Assembly (NCBI GenBank): GCA_002163975.1
Contig: CP019636.1
Span: 3,173,001-3,237,000 of the forward strand
Source of the DNA: Nostocales cyanobacterium HT-58-2
GTDB lineage: Bacteria; Cyanobacteriota; Cyanobacteriia; Cyanobacteriales; Nostocaceae
Direction of reading: 5' to 3'
DNA length: 64,000 nucleotides
Position numbers and translations under genes: made by a program. This document shows, in pieces, positions 55,977 through 64,000 of this stretch (the stretch's first letter is position 1; every line of letters starts with the position of its first letter). Below the pieces are notes generated by a model. It was not told where the DNA came from. It searched no databases and saw nothing but the letters and a program-made list of their open reading frames with translations.

Positions 55977-57722
55977 ATGCTACAAGGATGGATTCAAATT
56001 GCATTAACGCTACTTGTTGTAGTGGCGATAACTCCTTTTTTTGGGCGCTATATGGCGCGTGTCTTTCGGGAGCAAAGGACGTTTCTCGACCCAATTTTAA
56101 ACCCAGTTGAGCGCTTACTTTACTCTTTAATAGGCGTTAGCACCAAGGAGGACATGACAGGTTGGCAGTATGCGCGGGCAATCTTGTATAGCAACCTAGT
56201 GATGGGGTTGCTCATCTTTTTTATCATTATGAATCAGGGATGGCTACCCCTGAACCCGACCAAAATCGGTGCCCCAACTTGGGACACAGCATTGCACACT
56301 ACCATTTCTTTCATCACGAACACTAACCAGCAACACTATTCTGGTGAAACCTATATGAGTTATGCCAGCCAAATATGGGGACTGGGCTATCATATGTTCA
56401 CTTCAGCGGCGACAGGATTGGCAGTGGGAATCGCTTTTATTCGGGGATTGACAGGCAGACCATTAGGTAACTTCTACGTAGACCTGGTTCGCACCATTAC
56501 TCGGATTTTGTTGCCTATTAGTATTGTGGGGACAATCGTTCTGATTGCAGCTGGTATTCCAGAAACACTCTCTGGTCCTGCGGTGGTTCCGACTTTAGAA
56601 GACCCTGCAATAAGTCAGGCGATCGCCCGCGGTCCTATAGCTCACTTTGAGATTATCAAGGAACTAGGGGAGAACGGCGGCGGCTTTTTTGCCATCAACT
56701 CAGCACACCCATTTGAAAACCCAAATGGCTTGACCAATTTTATCCAGCTTGTAGCAATTCTCTCGATACCCACCTCGTTGATTTATACCTATGGCATTTT
56801 TGCCAACAACATTAAGCAAGCTTGGTTGGTCTACAGTATTCCATTTGTCATTCTGGTAGTTTTTGTTATTGTTACGGCAATTGGTGAATACAACGGTAAT
56901 CCTGCTGTTAATGCGCTCTTGGGAAGTCAGCAGCCAAATCTAGAGGGTAAGGAAGTCCGGTTTGGTTGGGCGCAATCTGCTCTGTATGCTGTCGTTACCA
57001 CAGCCACTATGTGCGGAGCAGTCAATAGCTTGCATGATTCGTTTATGCCCAATGGTGGTTTCGTCACCCTTTCTAATATGTTTCTCCAGATTGTTTTTGG
57101 TGGACAGGGTACGGGAACAGCTTATCTGTTTGCCTATCTCATCCTGGCAGTGTTCGTTACGGGTCTAATGGTAGGACGCACGCCAGAATTTTTGGGACGC
57201 AAGATTGAAAAGCGTGAAGTGGTGCTTGCCAGTTTCCTAATTTTGTTGGTTCATCCAATTGCTATTCTAATTCCCGCAGGGATTGCCCTGGCATTTCCAG
57301 ACCAACTCGCAGGAATCAGTAATCCTGGCTTTCACGGTTTTGCTCAAGTCATCTACGAATACGCATCAGCTGCAGCTAACAATGGTTCTGGGTTTGAAGG
57401 CTTAGGTGATTCACAACCATCTCCAATAGCTCTTGCCACAGGCGCAAAAACAACCGTAACCGCCTTGTGGTGGAACTTGAGCACTTGCTTTAGTTTGCTA
57501 GCAGGACGTTATATACCAATCATTGGTCTGCTGCTGCTGGCTGATAGTATGTCGCGCAAGCAATCTGTTCCCTTTACGATTGGTACATTGCGAACCGATA
57601 CCGGGCTATTTACTGGTGTCACTGCAGGTGTCATTCTCATTTTGGGCGCACTGACCTTCTTCCCAGTGCTGGCGTTTGGACCGATTGGCGAAGCCTTCCA
57701 AATTGCTAAAGGTATTGGCTAG
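55977..57722 (+). CDS. kdpA: Potassium-transporting ATPase subunit A
   Basis: 581 residues, the K+-selective channel-like subunit of the Kdp pump. About ten membrane helices with the four pore motifs recognisable: [42 protein letters not shown] and [10 protein letters not shown]. Start ATG at 55977. First gene of the kdpA-kdpB-kdpG-kdpC operon, 91 bp before kdpB. Confidence 0.97.
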   Translation: MLQGWIQIALTLLVVVAITPFFGRYMARVFREQRTFLDPILNPVERLLYSLIGVSTKEDMTGWQYARAILYSNLVMGLLIFFIIMNQGWLPLNPTKIGAPTWDTALHTTISFITNTNQQHYSGETYMSYASQIWGLGYHMFTSAATGLAVGIAFIRGLTGRPLGNFYVDLVRTITRILLPISIVGTIVLIAAGIPETLSGPAVVPTLEDPAISQAIARGPIAHFEIIKELGENGGGFFAINSAHPFENPNGLTNFIQLVAILSIPTSLIYTYGIFANNIKQAWLVYSIPFVILVVFVIVTAIGEYNGNPAVNALLGSQQPNLEGKEVRFGWAQSALYAVVTTATMCGAVNSLHDSFMPNGGFVTLSNMFLQIVFGGQGTGTAYLFAYLILAVFVTGLMVGRTPEFLGRKIEKREVVLASFLILLVHPIAILIPAGIALAFPDQLAGISNPGFHGFAQVIYEYASAAANNGSGFEGLGDSQPSPIALATGAKTTVTALWWNLSTCFSLLAGRYIPIIGLLLLADSMSRKQSVPFTIGTLRTDTGLFTGVTAGVILILGALTFFPVLAFGPIGEAFQIAKGIG

Positions 57723-57739
57723 CAGTAGGCACGTATGTC

Positions 57740-57783
57740 AGTGGTCAGTAGAAATTTCAACTAGTTAATAACTACTAACCACT
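57740..57783. repeat. Inverted repeat in the kdpA-kdpB gap
   Basis: AGTGGTCAGTAG and CTACTAACCACT form a 12-bp stem with one mismatch around a 20-base loop, just after kdpA. Confidence 0.6.
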
Positions 57784-57813
57784 AACAAGCAACAATTATT
57801 AATTCATTTATCT

Positions 57814-59967
57814 ATGGGAAGTTATACCGACCAATCCTCATCTTCGCGTCCGCCTCGTATTCCACAAGGAAGCCGTGACACCCGTAGACACACCCCCAAG
57901 GCAGATATGCGGGGACTCTACCAAAGGGCAATTCGGGAGTCGTTCGTCAAACTCAATCCTCGAATTGCTGTCAAAAATCCAGTTATGTTTGTCGTTTGGT
58001 TAGGGACAATCGTGACTTTCATAGTGACTATTGACCCCAACTTATTTGGCGTAATTCAGGCAGATATTAATCAGCAACGCCTGTTAAATGGGTTGATTAC
58101 CTTAATCCTATTTTTCACAGTTTTGTTTGCCAACTTTGCTGAAGCCGTTGCTGAAGGACGTGGAAAAGCACAGGCAGATGCACTCAAAGCGACACGCTCA
58201 GACACTATTGCTCGCAAAGTCCAGGCGAATGGTTCCATTACAGAAATCAATTCTACTGAGCTGCGCCGAGGTGATGTCGTAAAAGCGATCGCAGGTGACA
58301 TGATTCCTGCTGATGGGGAAGTGATTGCGGGTATCGGCTCAGTCGATGAGTCTGCCATTACTGGGGAATCAGCCCCTGTGCTGAAACAGCCAGGTACGGA
58401 CATTGCCAGTTCAGTCACGGGAGGCACACGCCTGCTCTCCGATGAATTGACGATTCGCATTACAGCTGATCCGGGTCAGGGTTTTATTGACCGCATGATT
58501 GCCTTGGTAGAGGGGGCAGAGCGCACCAAGACTCCCAATGAGATTGCCCTAACGGTGTTGCTGGCAGTGCTGACGCAGGTGTTCTTGATTGTGGTATCAA
58601 CGATTCCACCGTTTGCTGGCTACATCGCCAACTTCATCAGTACTATATATGGGGCGGAGGCAGGGAACAGTTTACGTGCTGGTGCTAGTGTTGCCATTTT
58701 GATTTCGCTCTTGGTTGCTCTAATTCCTACCACTATTGGTGGTTTGCTCAGTGCTATTGGTATTGCTGGGATGGACAGGGTTGCCCAGTTTAATGTGATT
58801 GCTACTTCCGGACGAGCCGTAGAAGCTTGCGGTGATATTAACACACTAGTATTAGATAAAACAGGTACTATCACCTTAGGAAACCGGATGGCTGATGAGT
58901 TTATTCCACTTAATGGTCATTCTGTCGAAGACGTGGCGCGAGTTTCCCTAGCTGCTAGCGTGTTTGATGATACACCAGAAGGGAAGTCTATCGTGGGATT
59001 AGCAGAAAAGTACCGAGTTGGGGTAGACTTTGACACAAGTCTTGCAGAGGGTGTAGAGTTTTCCGCCAAAACCCGCATGAGCGGCACCGATTTACCCAAT
59101 GGCAAACAAGTTCGCAAGGGAGCAGTGGATGCAATTAAGGGGTTTGTCCGATCCCGCAACGGCAGAGTTCCGGGTGAGCTAGACGCGGCTTATGAGCGAG
59201 TTTCCCGGTTAGGAGGGACACCCTTAGCCGTTTGCTTTGACAACGACCTCTATGGTGTTATCTACCTCAAAGACATTGTCAAACCAGGTTTGCGGGAACG
59301 ATTTGACCAACTGCGCCGCATGGGGGTGAAGACCATCATGCTTACAGGTGACAATCGAATCACCGCTTCTGTGATTGCTCAAGAGGCGGGTGTGGATGAT
59401 TTCATCGCCGAAGCAACCCCAGAAGACAAGATTGAGGTGATTCGCTCTGAACAATCTCAAGGTAAGCTGGTAGCCATGACTGGCGATGGTACCAACGATG
59501 CACCAGCCTTAGCTCAAGCAAACGTGGGTTTAGCGATGAACTCTGGAACTCAAGCTGCAAAAGAAGCTGCAAACATGGTGGATTTAGACTCTGATCCCAC
59601 TAAACTGATTGACTTGGTGACGATTGGGAAACAGTTATTAATTACCCGTGGAGCATTGACCACGTTTTCTATTGCTAACGATATTGCTAAGTATTTCGCT
59701 ATCATTCCCACTATCTTTGCAGCTGCTGGGATTGGTGCACTAAACATTATGGCGTTAAAGAGTGCTCAATCTGCCATTATCTCAGCGCTCATCTACAATG
59801 CCCTGATTATCCCAGCACTCATTCCCCTAGCCTTAAAAGGGGTGAAATTCCGTCCTCTGACAGCAGACCAACTCCTACAACGCAATATCTTGCTCTATGG
59901 CGTTGGCGGTATCATTGCTCCCTTCATCGCTATCAAACTGATAGATATTATCCTGCCGTTATCCTAA
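57814..59967 (+). CDS. kdpB: Potassium-transporting ATPase subunit B
   Basis: 717 residues, the P-type ATPase subunit of the Kdp pump. The phosphorylated residue is Asp348 ([12 protein letters not shown]); [10 protein letters not shown] is present for Mg and ATP handling. Actuator motif ITGESAPV with Ser186, equivalent to the E. coli KdpB Ser whose phosphorylation shuts off the pump at high potassium. The N-terminus (first ~35 residues) is a longer, Ser/Arg-rich tail than in E. coli. Downstream is kdpG, with a Ser/Thr kinase gene further along the operon. Confidence 0.97.
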   Translation: MGSYTDQSSSSRPPRIPQGSRDTRRHTPKADMRGLYQRAIRESFVKLNPRIAVKNPVMFVVWLGTIVTFIVTIDPNLFGVIQADINQQRLLNGLITLILFFTVLFANFAEAVAEGRGKAQADALKATRSDTIARKVQANGSITEINSTELRRGDVVKAIAGDMIPADGEVIAGIGSVDESAITGESAPVLKQPGTDIASSVTGGTRLLSDELTIRITADPGQGFIDRMIALVEGAERTKTPNEIALTVLLAVLTQVFLIVVSTIPPFAGYIANFISTIYGAEAGNSLRAGASVAILISLLVALIPTTIGGLLSAIGIAGMDRVAQFNVIATSGRAVEACGDINTLVLDKTGTITLGNRMADEFIPLNGHSVEDVARVSLAASVFDDTPEGKSIVGLAEKYRVGVDFDTSLAEGVEFSAKTRMSGTDLPNGKQVRKGAVDAIKGFVRSRNGRVPGELDAAYERVSRLGGTPLAVCFDNDLYGVIYLKDIVKPGLRERFDQLRRMGVKTIMLTGDNRITASVIAQEAGVDDFIAEATPEDKIEVIRSEQSQGKLVAMTGDGTNDAPALAQANVGLAMNSGTQAAKEAANMVDLDSDPTKLIDLVTIGKQLLITRGALTTFSIANDIAKYFAIIPTIFAAAGIGALNIMALKSAQSAIISALIYNALIIPALIPLALKGVKFRPLTADQLLQRNILLYGVGGIIAPFIAIKLIDIILPLS

Positions 59968-59972
59968 CCACT

Positions 59973-60011
59973 TAGTCGTTAGGAATTAGCATGAGCTTTT
60001 AGTAACGACTA
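59973..60011. repeat. Inverted repeat in the kdpB-kdpG gap
   Basis: TAGTCGTTA and TAACGACTA form a perfect 9-bp stem around a 21-base loop, just after the kdpB stop codon and ending 9 bases before the kdpG start. Confidence 0.65.
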
Positions 60012-60020
60012 TAAAATGCC

Positions 60021-60296
60021 ATGAAATCCTTTCATAGACAACGCAAAATCTCACCACCCCAAATTTCCTCTGTATTAGAAGCAATGTTTGAAATCTGGTC
60101 TTCTGCCAAGAGACAAAAGCTACCACTGTATCTATTTTTGGCGATGTGCTTGAATCTGGTGGTTTCGCCTCTGGTTTTGGCTGGCGACCAGCAGTTGTCT
60201 CACGTCCAAGCTTGGTCATTAGGCTTGTTAGGACTGGTCACAGTCGGTCTTTCTGTCTATCTATTTTTCGTGATGTTTGTTCCGGAGAAATTCTAA
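60021..60296 (+). CDS. kdpG: KdpG-type small membrane subunit
   Basis: 91 residues between kdpB and kdpC, the position of kdpG in Anabaena. Two membrane segments (YLFLAMCLNLVVSPLVL and WSLGLLGLVTVGLSVYLFFVMF). The second, with its VPEKF end, resembles the tiny KdpF subunit of other bacteria, so the protein may be a KdpF with an extra N-terminal helix. It ends by sharing an A with the kdpC start (TAATG), so translation is coupled. Confidence 0.8.
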   Translation: MKSFHRQRKISPPQISSVLEAMFEIWSSAKRQKLPLYLFLAMCLNLVVSPLVLAGDQQLSHVQAWSLGLLGLVTVGLSVYLFFVMFVPEKF

Positions 60297-60940
60297 TGAG
60301 TTTTGCACGTGATGCAAGTAGAGCAATTCGTTCTACCTTGGTACTCTGGGTGATTACGGCTATCATCTACCCTTTTGCAATGATTGTGTTCGGGCAGATT
60401 TTGTTTCCGTTTCAAGCAAACGGCAGTCTAATTACAAATGCTGAAGGTAATGTTGTCGGTTCTGCCCTGATTGGTCAGCCTTTCACAACAGAGCGCTACT
60501 TCAATAGTCGCCCCAGCACCACGAACTATAGCACCGCTGACCCAAAAAAGGATGAAGCTGGAGTTCTCAAAACCGGAGTATCCGGTGCTAGCAACTTAGC
60601 TCCCAGCAATCCAGCATTGCTAGAACGTATTCAAGGAAAAAATGATCCTGATCCTAAAAAACAAATCGAAGGTGACCTCAATCGTCTGAAGGGCGCAGGC
60701 GTACAACCAACTGCTGATTTAGTCTACACTTCTGGTTCTAGTCTTGATCCTCACATCACCCCAGAAGCTGCTAGAGCGCAAATTGCACGAGTGGCAAAGG
60801 CGCGAGGACTTCAGCCTAATCAGCTAGAAACCCTAATTTCCCAAAACACCGATGGTCGCTTTTTGGGCATTTTTGGTGAGCCTGGAGTGAATATTTTGAA
60901 GTTGAACTTAGCTTTGGATGCACTCAAACGTGCTGGTTAA
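60296..60940 (+). CDS. kdpC: Potassium-transporting ATPase subunit C
   Basis: 214 residues, single N-terminal membrane helix (LVLWVITAIIYPFAMIVFGQI) and periplasm-facing soluble domain with SALIGQPFTTERYFNSRPSTT and SSLDPHITPEAARAQI, both typical. The start is the ATG at 60296; an earlier frame is not family-like. An insertion of low complexity around residues 85-130 (KKDEAGVLKTGVSGASNLAP) makes it slightly longer than E. coli KdpC. Confidence 0.95.
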   Translation: MSFARDASRAIRSTLVLWVITAIIYPFAMIVFGQILFPFQANGSLITNAEGNVVGSALIGQPFTTERYFNSRPSTTNYSTADPKKDEAGVLKTGVSGASNLAPSNPALLERIQGKNDPDPKKQIEGDLNRLKGAGVQPTADLVYTSGSSLDPHITPEAARAQIARVAKARGLQPNQLETLISQNTDGRFLGIFGEPGVNILKLNLALDALKRAG

Positions 60941-60948
60941 TGAAGATG

Positions 60949-60986
60949 TTAGTAGTTGGTGGCACTTTTAAACCACCAACTACTAA
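60949..60986. repeat. Inverted repeat in the kdpC-kinase gap
   Basis: TTAGTAGTTGGTGG and CCACCAACTACTAA make a perfect 14-bp stem with a 10-base loop, placed between the kdpC stop and the kinase start. The stem is followed by AAAGG on the plus strand, not by a T tract, so it does not look like a simple terminator there. Confidence 0.75.
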
Positions 60987-61017
60987 AAAGGAACAAATAT
61001 TTCTGAGCAAATATTTT

Positions 61018-62160
61018 ATGTGCGATTGTCTTCCCTCTACTCGCAAATTCTGCCAGCCTTTAGAGGATGCTAGCAATTGTCCCAGTCAGTACAACTTGCT
61101 GTTAAATAACCGCTATCGTATCCTCAAACCCATTGCTACAGGAGGATTTGGTAAAACATTTCTCGCTGTTGATCACAAGTCTCAGGTAGAAGAGGAACTG
61201 TGCGTCATCAAACAATTCTTTGCTGAACGCCACGCTGTCCACGATTACCAGAAAGCAAGAGAACTATTTCACCAGGAATCTCTGCTTTTATCCCTCCTTG
61301 GCAAGCATCCTCAAATTCCTCAATTTTTAGACTCTTTTGAGCAGGATAAACAACTGTATTTAGTTCAAGAATGGATTGATGGGCAAAGCTTGGAGCAGGA
61401 ATTAGCTCAAGAGGGAGCATTTCATGAAGCTGAAATTCGGCAGTTATTGCAAGATTTTCTACCTGTTTTGCAGTTTGTTCATGAGCATCAGGTGATTCAC
61501 CGTGATATTAAACCTGCCAACATTATTCGTCGCCGTAAGAACGGTCAACTAGTTCTGGTAGATTTCGGGGTTGCTAAGTGTGCGAGAAACAAAATTTTAG
61601 AAAAAACCGGAACCTTGATTGGTAGTGCTGAATACGCTGCGCCTGAGCAAGTAAAAGGCAAAGCGATCTTTGCTAGCGACCTCTACAGCTTAGGTGTCAC
61701 TTGTTTGCATTTGCTCACACAGATGTCACCATTTGACCTATATGACTGTAGTGAAGATGTCTGGATATGGCGCGAATATTTGACTGCACCAATTAGCTCT
61801 TCTCTGGAGCTGATTTTATGCAAGTTGTTACAAAGAGCAACCAAACAACGTTATACCTCAGCAACAGAGGTTCTGGCAGACTTGAATCATCTGCCAAAAC
61901 ACATTGTTTTTCCATCAAAGCTATCTGCAAGAACGAGCGTAGACGATGACGATTTTGAAACTCCTTACTTTGGGTTTAGCATCAAAGAAAATCTACTGAC
62001 TTCAACAGTATCTAGCTCAAGCAATATACTCTGGAGGATTTTTACAACATTTGCCGCTACCTACGTTGCTTTTTTCACTATTGCTTGCATCGCTGCAATT
62101 CAATCACATTTAACAAATACTGCTTGGAAAGTAGAAAGCCCAAGAATGAAAGTGAGATGA
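61018..62160 (+). CDS. Ser/Thr protein kinase in the kdp operon
   Basis: 380 residues from the ATG at 61018 (MCDCLPSTRKFCQPLEDA), which restores a Cys-containing N-terminus like other cyanobacterial kinases; the frame opens at 60940. Kinase domain ~33-300 with TGGFGKTF, Lys65 (CVIKQF), catalytic Asp163 (HRDIKPANI), Asp182 of DFG and APEQ. A C-terminal membrane helix (~338-360) anchors it. All key residues are present, so it is likely active. Lies after kdpC and overlaps the next gene by four bases (ATGA), in the same operon direction as the pump. Confidence 0.93.
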   Translation: MCDCLPSTRKFCQPLEDASNCPSQYNLLLNNRYRILKPIATGGFGKTFLAVDHKSQVEEELCVIKQFFAERHAVHDYQKARELFHQESLLLSLLGKHPQIPQFLDSFEQDKQLYLVQEWIDGQSLEQELAQEGAFHEAEIRQLLQDFLPVLQFVHEHQVIHRDIKPANIIRRRKNGQLVLVDFGVAKCARNKILEKTGTLIGSAEYAAPEQVKGKAIFASDLYSLGVTCLHLLTQMSPFDLYDCSEDVWIWREYLTAPISSSLELILCKLLQRATKQRYTSATEVLADLNHLPKHIVFPSKLSARTSVDDDDFETPYFGFSIKENLLTSTVSSSSNILWRIFTTFAATYVAFFTIACIAAIQSHLTNTAWKVESPRMKVR

Positions 62161-62453
62161 CTTCTGTCAATGTTGTTGTGCAAAGCGTGTGCAAGCCCTT
62201 CAGCCGTAGTATGCAATCTCTTTTTATCGCAAGCGCTTCTCAGCCGACTCAGTCTAGTCAACCAAACTTAGTTGATCAGACTGACCATAGTATAAGCTTT
62301 CTTGTAGCATTTTTCTTAACTTTCGTGTTCATCGGCTTTGTTCTAGGATGTTTCCTTCAGCATAAAAGGTATCAAAAGCTACGTGCTAAACGACAGGCTA
62401 AAATCCTTCAAGAAGTTGAAACTTTAGAAAAAATATGGAAGATGAAACCCTAA
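62157..62453 (+). CDS. Small single-pass membrane protein
   Basis: 98 residues starting at the ATG that overlaps the kinase stop (62157). A Ser/Gln-rich N-terminal part, one membrane helix (about 47-67, ISFLVAFFLTFVFIGFVLG) and a basic C-terminal coiled coil (HKRYQKLRAKRQAKILQEVETLEKIWKM). The family is unrecognised. The overlap suggests it is made together with the kinase and may anchor or regulate it. Confidence 0.65.
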   Translation: MTSVNVVVQSVCKPFSRSMQSLFIASASQPTQSSQPNLVDQTDHSISFLVAFFLTFVFIGFVLGCFLQHKRYQKLRAKRQAKILQEVETLEKIWKMKP

Positions 62454-62539
62454 AGTTAAGAGAACTAAATTATTTATATAAGACAAAGTAAAAAAGGTAT
62501 GAATTTTTCTCGAACTTCTGAGTACAGAACGGAAGTAAT

Positions 62540-63712
62540 ATGATGTTAAGTAATGTTAACGCACAAATAATGTACAGTTCTTATACTGTCTGTTCTAATA
62601 GTACCTACTCACATCCTGCTCGTCGCGGCAAGCACAAGATTTTTATTGGCATGGCTCCTGGTGTAGGCAAAACTTACAGAATGCTGGATGAAGCCTGCCG
62701 ACTAAAAAAAGATGGTATTGATGTCGTTATTGGATGGCTGGAAACTTACGGTCGTCCAGAAACAGATGCTAAGGCAGAGGGTTTAGAAGTCATTCCACGA
62801 AAGACGATAGAATGGAGCGGGTTAATCTTCACCGAGATGGATACTGATGCGATCATTGTCCGCAAACCTCAGCTTGTTTTGGTAGATGAACTAGCGCACA
62901 CAAATGTTCCTGGAGTAGAGCACAACAGACGTTTCCAGGATGTGGAGACAATTTTGGCAGCAGGCATTGATGTTTACTCTACTGTCAACATTCAACATCT
63001 AGAAAGCCTCAGCAATCAGGTTAGCCAAATGACGGGTATTGCCGTGCACGAATGTATTCCAGATAGTTTACTGGAAGTGGCAGACCAGGTGGTCGTTGTA
63101 GATGTCACGCCTGAAACATTGGAAGAACGATTGTTGGAAGGGAAAATTTACTCCACAAAGAAAATTGAGCAATCTGTACAAAATTTATTCCAACGTTCCA
63201 ACCTCTTAGCTCTGCGGGAATTAGCACTGCGGCAAGTAGCCGATAACATAGAAAAGAAAGAAATTCAGCAAGCCGCTCAACTAAACTGCAACGGTAAAGC
63301 TGTAAGCACAAATGTTTGCTGTATCCACGAACGAATATTGGTTTGTGTTTCTTGTGAACCCAACTCTGTGCGGCTGATTCGACGGGGAGCAATACTGGCT
63401 GATTATATGAACGCACCACTCTACGTTCTATTTGTGAACAATCCTGACCACTTTCTGACAAAAGTAGAAGTACTGCACGTTGAAACTTGCAAACAAATCT
63501 GCCAAGAATTTAAGGGTGAGTTTTTGCAAGTATCCGGTCAGAACATCGCAGAAGAAATTGCTCGTGTTGCAAACTTATACCGAATCACTCAGGTGGTCAT
63601 CGGTCAAACTCGTCGCTCACAATGGCAGATTCTGTTCAAAGGGTCTCTCATCCACCAACTCGTGCGATCGCTTAATCAAATCGATATTCATATCATCTCA
63701 TCTGAAAAATAA
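62540..63712 (+). CDS. Stand-alone KdpD sensor module (no kinase domain), copy 2
   Basis: 390 residues, paralogous to the gene at 52814: KdpD domain with Walker A GMAPGVGKT (37-45) and LVLVDELAHTNVPG, then a USP domain (~260-390). Like copy 1 it lacks the membrane and histidine-kinase half. Last gene of the kdp unit, 86 bp after the small membrane protein. It differs from copy 1 by a Cys-containing insertion (LNCNGKAVSTNVCCIHE) before the USP domain. The start could be the first, second or eleventh Met; GGAAG precedes it. Confidence 0.88.
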   Translation: MMLSNVNAQIMYSSYTVCSNSTYSHPARRGKHKIFIGMAPGVGKTYRMLDEACRLKKDGIDVVIGWLETYGRPETDAKAEGLEVIPRKTIEWSGLIFTEMDTDAIIVRKPQLVLVDELAHTNVPGVEHNRRFQDVETILAAGIDVYSTVNIQHLESLSNQVSQMTGIAVHECIPDSLLEVADQVVVVDVTPETLEERLLEGKIYSTKKIEQSVQNLFQRSNLLALRELALRQVADNIEKKEIQQAAQLNCNGKAVSTNVCCIHERILVCVSCEPNSVRLIRRGAILADYMNAPLYVLFVNNPDHFLTKVEVLHVETCKQICQEFKGEFLQVSGQNIAEEIARVANLYRITQVVIGQTRRSQWQILFKGSLIHQLVRSLNQIDIHIISSEK

Positions 63713-64000
63713 CTCAGGCTCTATCAGTTGCTCGCATTAGTCTCTACATCCATTTCAATCTAATCCATCTACTTCAATCAGCTTACTAATTGCATGAAGA
63801 GCAAGTAAAGCATTAACTATTTGACATCAAATATAAGTAATCTATTTGATATGAAAATATAAAATTATTTACAAAAATAGTTTAATTTTTCAAACACTTA
63901 TTGATAATGATTCCTCATATTTCTCACAGTGTTTAACTAGCTTATACTTTAAAACTATATCTGTAAATATAGAAAGTTTGGTTGAGAAATAAACAAATAT
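63713..64000. other. Terminal non-coding DNA
   Basis: 288 bp after the second kdpD-like gene, AT-rich. Nothing recognised. Confidence 0.4.

Overview
The window comes from a cyanobacterial chromosome, most likely a filamentous, Nostoc-like species. The evidence is the many HIP1 octamers (GCGATCGC), short tandem and palindromic repeats between genes, cyanobacteria-typical families (DUF928, DUF1822, DUF1400 hydrolase, CHASE2/CHAT proteins), a kdp operon with a kdpG-type small gene, and a GAF histidine kinase with a bilin-type Cys-His motif. I saw no rRNA, tRNA or CRISPR array.

Layout. 1-0.9 kb: 3' part of a VirB10/TrbI-like gene. 0.9-6.6 kb (minus strand): a candidate peptide-modification cluster with a small precursor-like protein, an MvdC/MvdD-type ATP-grasp ligase, a HlyD/MacA-type adaptor and an FtsX/MacB-type permease. 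The adaptor is split by an IS200/IS605-type tnpB element (3148-4516) whose precise removal restores the frame. 7.2-15.3 kb (minus): lnt, gyrA, a ClC channel and a GAF-PAS hybrid histidine kinase. 15.8-21.7 kb: small hypothetical gene, histone-deacetylase-like hydrolase, Cu/Zn superoxide dismutase (minus), a pectate-lyase-fold secreted protein and a membrane protein. 21.7-32.8 kb (minus): SpoIID-like protein, then DUF928, CHAT-CHASE2, DUF1822, TPR-CHAT and a two-partner-secretion TpsB pore. 33.8-36.4 kb: hypothetical genes and one 5'-truncated remnant. 37.3-41.1 kb: paoABC-type molybdenum aldehyde dehydrogenase. 41.4-49.2 kb: small hypothetical gene, truB, DUF1400 alpha/beta hydrolase, site-2 protease, prmA, serA. 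49.7-52.6 kb: exbD-exbB divergent from a Gly-rich tonB. 52.8-63.7 kb: potassium region with kdpA-kdpB-kdpG-kdpC, a Ser/Thr kinase, a small membrane protein and two stand-alone KdpD sensor modules lacking the kinase part, plus a separate membrane histidine kinase.

How the genes work together. The most unusual assemblies are (i) the ATP-grasp peptide cluster whose exporter is interrupted by a tnpB element, (ii) the CHAT-protease / TpsB cluster, which pairs caspase-like domains with an outer-membrane secretion pore but has no visible TpsA substrate, and (iii) the kdp operon, which carries an in-line Ser/Thr kinase next to a KdpB retaining the TGES serine known in E. coli to be an inhibitory phosphorylation site, and has an inverted repeat in three of its intergenic gaps. 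Functions are read from motifs and family knowledge; no database search was possible.
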